A stretch of 64,000 bases of DNA from CAVYXK01 sp963708245 (GTDB lineage: Bacteria; Pseudomonadota; Alphaproteobacteria; Acetobacterales; Acetobacteraceae), in the NCBI GenBank assembly GCA_963708245.1, contig OY970201.1:4340001-4404000 (forward strand). Reading direction: 5' to 3'. A program made the translations under genes and the position numbers. Shown piece by piece: positions 8,113 through 17,414 of this stretch. The first letter of the stretch is position 1; every line of letters starts with the position of its first letter. Under the pieces are notes generated by a model. It did not search any database. It had not been told where the DNA came from and saw nothing but the letters and a program-made list of their open reading frames with translations.

Positions 8113-9840
8113 TCAGCGGCGCAGATTCGTCTGCGCCAGCTCGATCACCTCATCCCCGCGACCGCTGATGATCGCCTTCAGCATGTAAAGGCTGAAGCCC
8201 TTCGCCTGCTCCAGTTGGATCTTCGGCGGCAGCGCCAGCTCCTGCTTCGCGGTCAGCACATCGACCAGTGCCGGCCCGTTATGCGACAGCGCGCGATGCA
8301 GCGCGGCTTCGAGCTCGGCCGAATCCTCGACCCGAATACCTAGCACGCCCATGGCCTCGGCCATCGCCGCGAAGCTCGGATTCGTCAGATCGGTGCCGGT
8401 ATCCAGATAGCCGCCGGCCTTCATTTCCATAGCAACGAAGCCAAGCGAGAAATTGTCGTACACGATCACCTTCACCGGCAGCCCAAGCTGCACCAGCGAG
8501 ATGAAATCCCCCATCAGCATGGTGAAGCCACCATCGCCGGACAGCGAGATAACCTGCCGGCCGGGAAACGCCGCCTGCGCGCCGATCGCCTGCGGCATCG
8601 CATTGGCCATCGAGCCATGGTTGAACGAACCGAGCAGCCGGCGTTTGCCGTTCATCGTCAGGTAGCGAGCCGCCCAGACCGTCGGCGTGCCGACATCGGC
8701 GGTGAAGATTGCGTCCTCGGCGGCGATCTGGTCCACGAGCCGGGTCAGGTATTGCGGATGGATCAGCTTGCGACCGGCTGCGGGACGCGCCAGATCGTCC
8801 AGCCCCTTGCGCGCATCGGTATAGTGCTTGCGGGCGGCCTCCAGGAAGCGCCGGTCTGATTTGCGTGTCAGGCGCGGCAGCAGACCCCGGATCGTCTCGG
8901 TCACGCCGCCGAGCATGCCAAGATTGAGGCGCGTGCGGCGCCCCAATGCCTCAGGCCGCCGGTCGACCTGCACGATTTTCGCCTGTGGCGGATAGAAATT
9001 CCGATAAGGAAAGTCGGTGCCTAGCATCAGCAGGGCGTCGCAGGACAGCATCGCGTGATAACCGGAACTGAACCCGATCAGCCCGGTCATCCCAACATCG
9101 AACGGGTTGTCCCACTCGACATGCTCCTTGCCGCGCAGCGCATGCACCACCGGCGCACCCAGCGCATCCGCCAGCGCCACCACCTGATCATGCGCACCGG
9201 CGCAGCCGCTACCGCACAGCAGCGTCACCGCAGCGGCACTGTTCAGGATAGCGGCGCAGCGACCGAGCGACTGCTCGTCCGGGATCAGCTCTCCCTGCGC
9301 CGTATCAGCCCAGCTCGTATTCGCCCCCTCAGGCGCCGGAGCCAGCGCCACATCGCCCGGGATGACGATGACAGCGACTCCCCGTGCCAGAATGGCGGTC
9401 CGCATTGCGGTCTTCAGCACACGCGGCATCTGTGCCGGGCTCGAGACGAGCTCGACATAATGGCTGCATTCCTTGAACAGCTCCTGCGGATGCGTCTCTT
9501 GGAAATAGTGGAGCCCTATCTCTGATGACGGGATATGCGCGGCGATCGCCAACACCGGCACGTGGTTGCGGTGGCAATCATACAACCCGTTAATCAGATG
9601 CAAGTTGCCGGGCCCGCAACTACCGGCGCATACGGCGAGCCGGCCCGTTACCGCAGCCTCGGCCCCGGCGGCGAAGGCCGCGACCTCCTCGTGTCGCACG
9701 TGCATCCAGGCGATCCGGCCCAGCCGGCGCAGGCTGTCGTTCAGCCCGTTCAGGCTGTCGCCGGTGATGCCCCAGATGCGCTGCACACCAGCCTCGGCAA
9801 GAGTGGCGGCGATCAGATCGGCGATTGTCATCCTGGCCAT
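8113..9840 (-). CDS. poxB: Pyruvate:ubiquinone oxidoreductase (pyruvate oxidase PoxB)
   Basis: PoxB decarboxylates pyruvate to acetate and CO2 and passes the electrons to ubiquinone at the inner membrane. The 575-residue protein has the TPP/FAD enzyme layout: Pyr domain with 'RHEEVAAFAAGAEA' (catalytic Glu) and 'CAGSCGPGNLHLINGL', FAD domain, then the PP domain with 'SLSGDGGFTMLMGDF'. The C-terminal tail 'IQLEQAKGFSLYMLKAIISG' closely matches the lipid-activated membrane-binding tail known from E. coli PoxB. GGGAG lies upstream of the ATG at 9840. It looks intact although it sits among pseudogenes. Confidence 0.96.
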   Translation of the reverse strand: MARMTIADLIAATLAEAGVQRIWGITGDSLNGLNDSLRRLGRIAWMHVRHEEVAAFAAGAEAAVTGRLAVCAGSCGPGNLHLINGLYDCHRNHVPVLAIAAHIPSSEIGLHYFQETHPQELFKECSHYVELVSSPAQMPRVLKTAMRTAILARGVAVIVIPGDVALAPAPEGANTSWADTAQGELIPDEQSLGRCAAILNSAAAVTLLCGSGCAGAHDQVVALADALGAPVVHALRGKEHVEWDNPFDVGMTGLIGFSSGYHAMLSCDALLMLGTDFPYRNFYPPQAKIVQVDRRPEALGRRTRLNLGMLGGVTETIRGLLPRLTRKSDRRFLEAARKHYTDARKGLDDLARPAAGRKLIHPQYLTRLVDQIAAEDAIFTADVGTPTVWAARYLTMNGKRRLLGSFNHGSMANAMPQAIGAQAAFPGRQVISLSGDGGFTMLMGDFISLVQLGLPVKVIVYDNFSLGFVAMEMKAGGYLDTGTDLTNPSFAAMAEAMGVLGIRVEDSAELEAALHRALSHNGPALVDVLTAKQELALPPKIQLEQAKGFSLYMLKAIISGRGDEVIELAQTNLRR

Positions 9841-9865
9841 GGCTTTTCTCCCGATTGCGGACGCC

Positions 9866-11350
9866 TCAGGCAAGCGCGCCGCGCACGCGTGCCGGTGTGA
9901 ACGGTGCGCGGCGTAGACGCACGCCGGTCGCATCGAAGATCGCGTTGCCGATGGCCGCCACGACCGGTCGCGAGCTCGCTTCTCCCGCACCCGCCGGCGG
10001 CTGATCAGGCCGATTGATAGCCACCACGTCGATCCGCTCTGGCGCCTGCCCGATCCCAAGGATGGGATATGTCACCCAATCGACGCTTGTCACTTTCTCA
10101 AGATCGAAGGCGACCTCCTCCAGCAGGGCGCGGCTGGAGGCGTGCAGGATATTCCCCTCGATCGTGCGTTGCAGGCCGGTCGGATTGACGATCAGTCCGC
10201 AATCATGCGCCACCACCCAGTGTGTCGGCTGCACCACGCCGGTGCGGCGGTCGATCTCGATCTCTACGACGACGGCGACGAAGGTGTGCGCACGCTCCGC
10301 ATAGGCAACGCCGCGCCCGGCGAGGACCTCGCCGGTGCCGCGGGCCGTCGCGGCGGGGCGCGGCTGCCACCCGTATTTCTCCGCCGCTGCCTTGATCACG
10401 CCGACGCCGCGCGGGTTCTGCAGGTAACGCAGGCGGAACTCGATCGGGTCGGAACCCGCCGCGGCGGCCAGCTCGTCGATGAAGCTCTCACTGGCAAAGT
10501 TGATCTGGGGCCCGACCGGATCGCGCAGATGTGTCGTGCGTAGCGGCGAGGCATTCTGCAGCAGCGGCGGTATGGTTTCCCAGGCCAGCAGCATCGCCGG
10601 AAAGCCATACCTCTCGCCCGGATAGCCAAATGCCGGTGCCGGGCGCTGGCCCATGCCCAGAAGCTGTCCGGGCAAGGTGTCGCGCGGGTCGCTCTCGGTA
10701 CTGTTGATATCGAGCCGCGAGAATCCCTTGCTCTCGAAACTATAGGCAGTCACCTCGCCTTGCGCATTAAGCCCGGCGCGACACACATGAACGGAAGCCG
10801 GCCCCTTTGGATCCCAGGCGATGCCCTGGTCGCGCATATATTGCAGGCGGACCGGCCGGCCGGTGGCACGCGACAGCAGCGCCGCTTCCATCGCGACGTC
10901 GCCGGCATCGTTGCGACCGTAACAGCCGGGACCACGCGTCCAGATCACGCGCACGGCCTCCGGCGGCAGATCGAGCAGCCGGGCCAATCCGTCGCGCTGG
11001 AAATGCGGCTTCTGTGTGCCGCTATACACAGTCGCCGAGCCCGGCCGCACATCCGCGACCGCGCAGCCACCCGCCATGCTCGCGTGCGACTGGAACGGCC
11101 ATTCGTACTCGGCCGAGACGACGCGCGCAGCGCCCCCCAGCGCCGCGGCGACATCGCCGCGCTTGACCGGCTCCTGGCGCGCCACCACCGGTGCTGCGCG
11201 AATATGCTGATAGAGTTGCGCCTGGGCCGGAAACGCAGGCGCCGGCTGCGACCAGCTTATTTTCACGGCATCCATAGCGCGGACCGCGTTCCATTCGCGC
11301 TCGGCCACCACGGCGATGATCGTGCCGCCGTCCGGTCCCTCGAGCCGCAC
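9866..11350 (-). pseudogene. Molybdopterin-binding aldehyde/xanthine-type dehydrogenase large subunit, N-terminus deleted
   Basis: About 495 residues match the C-terminal two thirds of an IorB/CoxL-type molybdenum hydroxylase large subunit ('GGCAVADVRPGSATVYSGTQ', 'RGPGCYGRNDAGD', 'VVAHDCGLIVNPTG', 'GAGEASSRPVVAAI' near the end). The family is normally above 700 residues, so roughly the first 230 are missing. Upstream the frame runs directly into the remnant of the 2Fe-2S subunit gene, so a deletion has fused the two. The remaining frame is open, but without the N-terminus and with the partner dead it cannot form a working enzyme. Confidence 0.85.
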
Positions 11351-11757
11351 CAGAGATCTCCGCCTCGGTCGCATGGGCCCGTTCGCGGATCAGCGCGGCC
11401 GCGGTCATGATCCAGCCGTTCAGGCAGTACCCGCACAACGTCGCCTGCTCCTCGGCGAAAGCGGTTTGCAGCGGATTCGGCGAAAGCGGTTTGCAGCGGA
11501 TGTGGATGTTCGGGCGTCCCCAGCCCGGCCAGCGTCATCACCTCACCGTGTACGGCGGAGAGCGGTACCACGCAGGAACGCACTGGCCGGCCATTGAGAA
11601 GCACCGTGCAGGCGCCGCACTGCCCCAGGCCGCAGCCGAAATGCGGATTGTTCAGCCCGAGCTCGTCTCTGAGCGCGTACAGCAGGGGCGTATCCGGATC
11701 ATCGACCTGCAGGGTATAGGACGCGCCGTCCACGCGCAGTGGAACTGTGTGAGGCAT
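11350..11757 (-). pseudogene. 2Fe-2S subunit of molybdenum hydroxylase, frameshifted and 3'-truncated
   Basis: The N-terminal 2Fe-2S domain is clear: 'FGCGLGQCGACTVLLNG' followed by 'RPVRSC'. Reading then breaks at a 25-bp tandem duplication (11452-11501). Dropping one copy restores 'HPLQTAFAEEQATLCGYCL' and 'NGWIMTAAALI' in frame, the second cluster helix of the family. Downstream the final 'GNLCRC' segment is absent because of the deletion that joins this gene to the large subunit near 11350. In the living family this subunit carries electrons from the molybdenum centre. Confidence 0.88.
11452..11501. repeat. Perfect 25-bp tandem duplication
   Basis: Bases 11452-11476 and 11477-11501 are identical. 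As 25 is not a multiple of three, the duplication shifts the frame of the 2Fe-2S subunit. Removing either copy restores a normal family sequence, which identifies it as the inactivating lesion. Confidence 0.95.
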
Positions 11758-12073
11758 CCCCGTGGCTCCTCGATTGGCTGCTCGCCGACTATACCGCGAG
11801 GCAACGTCCCAGTAAAACCCAAGCTGCTCGCGCGCGCAATGTTACGTTCCATTGCAAGTGTGCCGAGCGCTCGATATCGGCGAGCCGAAGTCCGGCGACT
11901 ACCTCGTCTGCGCTATGTGCAGGGCGGTGCGGATTGACAACCCATTCGTCATCTGTTGGCTTGCCCGCGAGAAAGTTACGACAATACGCCGGTCCCTCCG
12001 GCAGAGGGCGATAGTCCAAAAGGCAACAACGACAGTGCCATCATCAGCAAGCATTCCCCCGACGCAGGGCGGA
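11758..12073. other. Intergenic stretch without a recognised gene
   Basis: These 316 bp separate the divergent remnants of the molybdenum hydroxylase pair and the MFS transporter. Open frames exist on both strands, but none has a recognisable motif, a good ribosome site or a family resemblance. Confidence 0.5.
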
Positions 12074-13373
12074 GCTGTAACCGACATCGAGCGCCAGACC
12101 ATGAAAAAGGTTATGTGGCGCGTCATCCCGATCTTAATTCTGTGTTACTTCGCCGCCTTCGTGGACCGCACCAATGTCAGCTTCGCCTCGCTGACAATGA
12201 ACAAAGAGCTGGGCTTCTCCAGCGCCGTGTACGGGCTGGCCGCCGGCATCTTCTTTTGGGGTATTGCCTGTTTGAGATTCCCAGCAATCTCATCCTCGCC
12301 AGAGTGGGCGCGCGGCTCTGGATCGCCCGCATCCTGATAACATGGGGAATTATCTCTGGCCTGACTGCATTCGTCTGGAGTCCAATGTCCTTCTACTCGA
12401 TGCGCTTTCTGCTGGGGAGTCGGGCTTCTATCCAGGCATTATTCTCTATTTGACCTGGTGGTTCCCGAAGCGTTATCGCGCATGGGCGATCGGGCTGTTC
12501 ATGACGGCGATCGCCGGATCCTCGATCCTGGGATCGATCATTTCTGGCGCGTTGCTGCAGCTCGATGGTCTGCTTGGCCTGCACGGCTGGCAATGGCTGT
12601 TCCTGATCGAAGCGCTTCCGGCAATCACTCTGGGCTTCGTTGTCTTTTTTGCGCTGACCAACACGCCGGCGGAGGCGCATTGGCTCAGCGAGGAAGAACA
12701 GAGCTGGCTGGTCCGGCGGCTTGCCCTGGAGCGACGGCAGCAGGACTCGATTCGCCAGTTCAAGCTGGGTGAGGCGCTGCGCAATCCGCGCGTGTGGGTG
12801 TTTACGCTGATTTATTTCGGCCAGAACTTCACTGGCTATGGTCTCGGCCTGTTCATGCCGCAGATCATCACACGTCTTGGGGTCGGGCTGAAGCTGATCG
12901 GCTGGGTGACAGCGATCCCGTCGGCGTTCGGGTTGGTAGCCATGCTGCTGTCCGCTCGCTATGCCGATCGCAGCGGCAATCGGGTGCTGACGCTCGGCAC
13001 CGCCTGCCTGATCTCATTCTCGGGCTTCGCCTTGTGCGCGCTCACTGGGGATCCGCTGGTGATGATGGGATTGATCATCTTCGCGCAGACGGGCCAGGGC
13101 TCGATCGGCAACAATTTCTGGCCGCTGCCCACCGCGATGCTTTCCGGCGCCGCCGCGGCCGGCGCGATCGGGCTGATCAACTCGCTCGGCAACCTCGGCG
13201 GATTCTTCGGCCCCTACGTGATGGGGCTGATCCGCAACGCCACCGGCAGTTTCAGCGTGGGCATGGTGGTCCTGGCCTGCGGAACCCTCATGTCCGCCGT
13301 TCTGGTCTTCGCGCTCGGCCACGACCGCCGGTTGGAGCATGTGCCGGCGGAATTGGCGAGCCACGCCGACTAG
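12074..13373 (+). pseudogene. MFS transporter of the anion:cation symporter type, two frameshifts
   Basis: The transporter is readable only across three frames. Frame one gives 'MKKVMWRVIPILILCYFAAF' followed by 'VDRTNVSFASLTMN'. A one-base loss near 12263 shifts to 'GYCLFEIPSNLILARVGARL' and 'WSPMSFYSMRFLLG'. A second lesion near 12420 shifts to 'ESGFYPGIILYLTWWFPKRY', and the rest is open to 13373. Motifs match ACS-family carriers of organic anions (tartrate, phthalate and similar). The expected start of 'VTDIER' is a GTA codon, so the start may also be lost; an ATG lies at 12101. Its former substrate may have been linked to the neighbouring dead oxidoreductase. Confidence 0.85.
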
Positions 13374-13406
13374 TGGGACCTCGCAAGGCCGGCTAGCCTG
13401 GCGCCT

Positions 13407-13595
13407 TCAGCGGCCGGTGAAACTGGGCCTGCGGTTCTGCGCGAAAGCCCGCACCGCCTCCTGATGGTCCTTCGAGAGATTCGACTGGGTCTCGAGGCTG
13501 AGGTTCAGGCCCATCATTGAGTGGGCGAGTTGACGAAGCGGGACATTGATCGCCTGCTTGGTCAGGGTGGACGGTGCCGAGTTCAGCAGAATCAG
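13407..13595 (-). pseudogene. Enoyl-CoA hydratase/isomerase C-terminal remnant
   Basis: About 60 codons end in 'DHQEAVRAFAQNRRPSFTGR' and a stop, the characteristic crotonase-family C-terminus. Preceding residues 'LNLSLETQSNLS' fit the helix before it. No N-terminal crotonase sequence (oxyanion hole, catalytic Glu) is present upstream, so only the tail survives. Confidence 0.65.
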
Positions 13596-13886
13596 ACAAT
13601 CTTCTTAGTTTCACAATCAGTCGTATCTCTGCTCTCGCTGGCAACGATCCCGTCTGCAGGTTTGGCCGCACGCGCCTCGGCGCGGGCACGCCGATGCAAG
13701 ATCATCAGGCTTGTGCCAAGCGTAAGCGCGTACGTGATGGCCGCTGCTGTCAGGCTCACCTCTAGCCACAGCAGGTACTGCAAGCATTGTACCGGCCACA
13801 CTGAGAAGTGCGAGTGCGCTGCCTGAGCTCAGCTTGACCATACGGACGTGGCGCGCACGCCAGTATTGCCGCAGGGGCCGACGCAT
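13592..13886 (-). other. Possible frameshifted small membrane protein, unidentified
   Basis: One frame from about 13886 reads 'MRRPLRQYWRARHVRMVKLS' then 'SALALLSVAGTMLAVPAV'. A second frame continues with 'LEVSLTAAAITYALTLGTSL' and 'MILHRRARAEARA' to 13592. Joined by a single shift near 13775 they would make a roughly 97-residue protein with two membrane segments. No family is recognised and the link is inference. It could also be chance, since the region lies between a crotonase remnant and the polysaccharide locus. Confidence 0.25.
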
Positions 13887-13975
13887 TTTCGGAACGTTTC
13901 CCAAAGTCGATTCTGCACACGATTCTAGCAATCGGATGATCGTGGGCCAAGCGGGAAATGTTCCGCAACGTCGCC

Positions 13976-15274
13976 TCAGCCTTTTTTTGCCCGGGGCACG
14001 ACAGCGCGGGCGTTCGGTCGCAGCAACGCGACTGTGCCGATCAGCAGCGCCGGGAACAGAACCGGCGAAAACTCCTGATATCCTCCTGTGAACATTAGGA
14101 GAACAAGTAGTGGCCCGATCAGCAGCCACTGCGTTGGCGTGCGCACGGCATCGAGCAATAGCAGTAAGTAGAACAGAAGGCCTGGCACGCCGTATTCCAG
14201 CATCACCTTCACGGGAGTGTTCAACTGATAGAAATATGGCACGAGCAGTTGCTCCGAGGCGCCTGGCCCGATGCCGGTGAGGATGCTCCAGGGCGCCGCG
14301 CTGAGCACTTGCGTCAGCACTAGGAACGGGGTCACGAAGCGCTCATAGCCGCTGCTACCCTGGACCGCGAACTCACCAGTCCGTCCTGTCAGTGCGCTGG
14401 TGATGTCCGGTATGACCAGGCTGGCGAGCGTCAGCACCAAAATGCACGCCCCCGCCAACACCAGGGCTCGCAGGGCACCGAGCGCGCCAGTGACGAACGC
14501 GAGTTCCACCACGAAAACGGAAAGTACTAACCACCCGGTCCCCGATACTGACACCAGCAGCGCGGCTAAATAGAGCGCCAAACGGGCGGGACGTCGGAAC
14601 AGCAGCCACTCGACAATGACCCCGACCGCCATGAATTGCGAGAACACCGAGGGTTCGACGAGGAAGAAGCCGTTGGAACGCAGCAGGCTTGTTCCTGCCA
14701 CGGGCGCCACTACGTCGTATTCCCGCTCGATCAGGAAATCCGCGGGTACCAGGCCGCTGAACGAAAACAGGCGCAGACCAATGAGCTGCGCTACGAATTC
14801 GGCGATGCCGGCGACCGCAACCAGCTCGAGCCTGACCGTGAGCAGAGAGAAAAACCGGCGCTCTTCCATAGGGGCGCGCAGCTGCAGTACCGCAAACGCG
14901 GTTATCGCCAGCCAGTAAATGAGCGAATTAAGGCTGGTGCGGGGTGCGATGGCAAGCGGGAGAGTTGCGTGCACCGCTGTCGCGATGAGGCCGCAGGCGA
15001 CGAGCCCGAGAAAGAACGCGGCACGCCGCCGATCAATGATCAGGACGCCGACCATCAGCCCCCAGCCAGAGAGCAGAAGAACCAAGGGCGTGGCGATGCT
15101 GACTTCGAGACTGCCGTATGGCAAAGCGAAACGCTGCAGGAACAGGCAGACCCCGAACGTGATACCGACGAAGCGTTCCGCAGTGAGCCAGCCGGAATCG
15201 ACGTGCTCACGAACTGTGATGTGCCTGCCGACATTGCGATCCGTGCCGGCCCGCACCACCCTACTGTTTGCCAT
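13976..15274 (-). CDS. O-antigen ligase/polymerase-like (Wzy-type) membrane protein
   Basis: The 432-residue protein consists of about 10-12 hydrophobic segments with a large loop in the second half ('TSALTGRTGEFAVQGSSGYE', then 'TGIGPGASEQLLVPYFYQL' and 'NTPVKVMLEYGVPGLLFY'). This is the pattern of WaaL/Wzy proteins that polymerise or ligate undecaprenyl-linked repeat units at the periplasmic face. Primary sequence in this family is poorly conserved, so the assignment rests on topology and on the surrounding exopolysaccharide genes. The ATG at 15274 overlaps the ATG of the divergent hydrolase. Confidence 0.8.
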   Translation of the reverse strand: MANSRVVRAGTDRNVGRHITVREHVDSGWLTAERFVGITFGVCLFLQRFALPYGSLEVSIATPLVLLLSGWGLMVGVLIIDRRRAAFFLGLVACGLIATAVHATLPLAIAPRTSLNSLIYWLAITAFAVLQLRAPMEERRFFSLLTVRLELVAVAGIAEFVAQLIGLRLFSFSGLVPADFLIEREYDVVAPVAGTSLLRSNGFFLVEPSVFSQFMAVGVIVEWLLFRRPARLALYLAALLVSVSGTGWLVLSVFVVELAFVTGALGALRALVLAGACILVLTLASLVIPDITSALTGRTGEFAVQGSSGYERFVTPFLVLTQVLSAAPWSILTGIGPGASEQLLVPYFYQLNTPVKVMLEYGVPGLLFYLLLLLDAVRTPTQWLLIGPLLVLLMFTGGYQEFSPVLFPALLIGTVALLRPNARAVVPRAKKG

Positions 15275-16289
15275 GTCAGAACGCACTCCAGCCCGGTCTA
15301 AAGCTCGGCGACATCCGACCCGTCTCGGCCGGCGCGAGTTGATGCTCGTCGCGGGATCGTTGCCACTTGCGGCGCAAGCACCGCTCCCAAGACGACCACT
15401 GCTCGGCACTTACGGCGGCGCTGGCTGCACCGGCGTACCGGAAGTGCGCTCGTTCGAGAGTTGGCTGGGCCATAACGTCGAGGTTGTGCTTGATTTCCTT
15501 CAGACGGACAGTTGGGATGGGATGCTGCATGAGGCAGGCTGGATCGTAGGCTGCTGGAAACAATTACCAGGCCGTCGGTTGGCGATAGCGGTCCCCATGC
15601 TCGTCAGCCAGGGTGCACCCACGCTGGCGCAAGGTGCCTCGGGCCAGTTCGATGCGCATTATCGGGAACTCGCGCGCACGCTCATTGACGGGGGCTACGG
15701 CGATGCCTTCGTGCGCATCGGCTGGGAATTCAACGGCGGCTGGTATCCCTGGACGGCGCGCAATCACGTCGCCGCCTATGCGGCGTACTGGCGCCGCATC
15801 GCGCTGGCGATGCGTGGTGAGCGGGGCGCACGCTTCCACTTCGACTGGAACCCCACTACGGTAGATGGCCCTACTGATGCCGCTTATCCCGGGGATGATG
15901 TGGTCGATGTCATCGGACTCGATGTGTATAATCAATCCTGGCCGAAGATCGCCGATCCCACTGAGCGCTGGTTGTATCTCTTGCATCAAACCGCCGGGCT
16001 GATGTGGCACCAGAGCTTCGCCGCTGCCCACGGCAAGCCGCGCTCGTTTCCAGAATGGGGGACGGGAACCCGCCCGGATGGGCATGGTGGCGGCGACGAC
16101 CCGCTGTTCGTGCGCAACATGCTGGCATGGATGTGCGATGGCGGCCCGGTTGCCTATGCCTGCTACTGGAACTATCATGCCCCCGATTACGATGCGAAGG
16201 TGACCGACGGCAGGTTGCCGGCGGCAGCGAATGCATTGCGTGCCGGTCTGCGCAGTCTCTACCTGCACGCAGTCCCGGCCGCCTCATAG
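15273..16289 (+). CDS. GH26-like glycoside hydrolase (beta-mannanase-like) with Tat-type signal
   Basis: The 338-residue protein begins with a twin-arginine-like leader ('GRRELMLVAGSLPLAAQA'), suggesting export to the periplasm. The barrel contains 'FVRIGWEFNGGWYPW', where the Glu fits the acid/base of family 26, and 'FPEWGTG', where the second Glu is the likely nucleophile. Related proteins occur in exopolysaccharide loci, where they trim or release the polymer. It converges on and overlaps the GT4 gene by 31 bp at its 3' end. The ATG shares two bases with the ATG of the divergent wzy-like gene. Confidence 0.85.
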   Translation: MSERTPARSKARRHPTRLGRRELMLVAGSLPLAAQAPLPRRPLLGTYGGAGCTGVPEVRSFESWLGHNVEVVLDFLQTDSWDGMLHEAGWIVGCWKQLPGRRLAIAVPMLVSQGAPTLAQGASGQFDAHYRELARTLIDGGYGDAFVRIGWEFNGGWYPWTARNHVAAYAAYWRRIALAMRGERGARFHFDWNPTTVDGPTDAAYPGDDVVDVIGLDVYNQSWPKIADPTERWLYLLHQTAGLMWHQSFAAAHGKPRSFPEWGTGTRPDGHGGGDDPLFVRNMLAWMCDGGPVAYACYWNYHAPDYDAKVTDGRLPAAANALRAGLRSLYLHAVPAAS

Positions 16290-17413
16290 ATCGCCACAGT
16301 CCGTCGCGCAATAGCATCCCAGCGCGGAACACGCGCTGCCAGCCGGTGCACATTACGGGCGCAGGCCGCTGCGAATGAGGGGTCCGTAATAAACCGAGCC
16401 ATCGCCAGCGATAAGGCGGCGGGATCCTCGGGTGGCACAATCGCACCGTGCACGTCGTCCTCGATCTGCTCTGCGAACCCGCCGAGCCGGGTTGCCAGAA
16501 TTGGTCGGCCGTGTGCGATCGCCAGCGACAGCACACCGCTGGCCTCGATCTCGCGATAGGGGAACGTCGCGACCACGCCAGGTCCGAACAGCGGGGCGAT
16601 CTCGCTGTCGTCGATGAAGCGTGGCTCGATTCCGACCTCCGCCGTGACGCCGAGACGGGCTGCGAGGGCATGCAACGGCGCAAGGTCCATGTAGGGCTTC
16701 CCGACTATCCGAACACACGCCTTGCGGCGCAACTCGTCTGGTAGGTGCCCAAAGGCCTCGATCAGCAGATCCGCGCCCTTGTAAGGCTTGAGCTTGCCAA
16801 ATAGCAGGAATGTGAGCCTGCCGTGCGGCGTGTCCTGAGCTTCGACCCTCACACCCGGTGCGTCCAACAGTCCATGCGGCATCACCGTCACGCGCGCCTC
16901 GTCAATTCCCTGCCGTGCCAAACGAGCACGCCCCTGCTCTGTGTGCACGATAATCCGGTCGAAACACGCGAGGCTCGCTTTTACACCAAGCCTTTGAACG
17001 GAGGCAGCGGGATCGCCATTGAAGGGATTAGAATCGTGCACCGTAAGCACCAGCGGTGCGATACGCCGCAACTGGGGGAGAAAGCACCGATCTAGTAGAG
17101 GCAGCGCCAGCCACTGGAAATGGATCACATCCGGCCGCCACCGTGCGATACGCCGGCCAAATGCCGCCATGGAGACAGCGTGGTCGAGCCCTTTCACGCT
17201 CAATCGCAACGGCTTCGGCAAGGCTGCGATCGCCGACACCGTAGCCACCCTGTAGAAACTCTCTTCGAGCTTAATGCCGTCCACAGTGTTGTCGTCGCGG
17301 CCGGCCCGGCGGCCGTACAGTACCACATCGTGACCCGCGGCCTGCAGGCCGGAAGCCAATGCGCTGTCATATGGCAGAGTGAACAGCGAGGGATCAACCA
17401 ATGCGACGCGCAT
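16259..17413 (-). CDS. Glycosyltransferase family 4
   Basis: The 384-residue protein has the GT-B layout. The N-terminal acceptor half has 'DVIHFQWLALPLLDRC' and 'LVLTVHDSNPFNGD'. The C-terminal donor half has 'FLLFGKLKPYKGADLLIEAF' and 'REIEASGVLSLAIAHGRPIL', the E-x7-E-like nucleotide-sugar site. It is predicted to add a sugar from an NDP or GDP donor to the lipid-linked repeat unit in the cytoplasm. The start is ATG at 17413, two bases after the GT14 stop at 17415, so the two genes are co-transcribed. Confidence 0.92.
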   Translation of the reverse strand: MRVALVDPSLFTLPYDSALASGLQAAGHDVVLYGRRAGRDDNTVDGIKLEESFYRVATVSAIAALPKPLRLSVKGLDHAVSMAAFGRRIARWRPDVIHFQWLALPLLDRCFLPQLRRIAPLVLTVHDSNPFNGDPAASVQRLGVKASLACFDRIIVHTEQGRARLARQGIDEARVTVMPHGLLDAPGVRVEAQDTPHGRLTFLLFGKLKPYKGADLLIEAFGHLPDELRRKACVRIVGKPYMDLAPLHALAARLGVTAEVGIEPRFIDDSEIAPLFGPGVVATFPYREIEASGVLSLAIAHGRPILATRLGGFAEQIEDDVHGAIVPPEDPAALSLAMARFITDPSFAAACARNVHRLAARVPRWDAIARRTVAIYEAAGTACR

Positions 17414-17414
17414 T

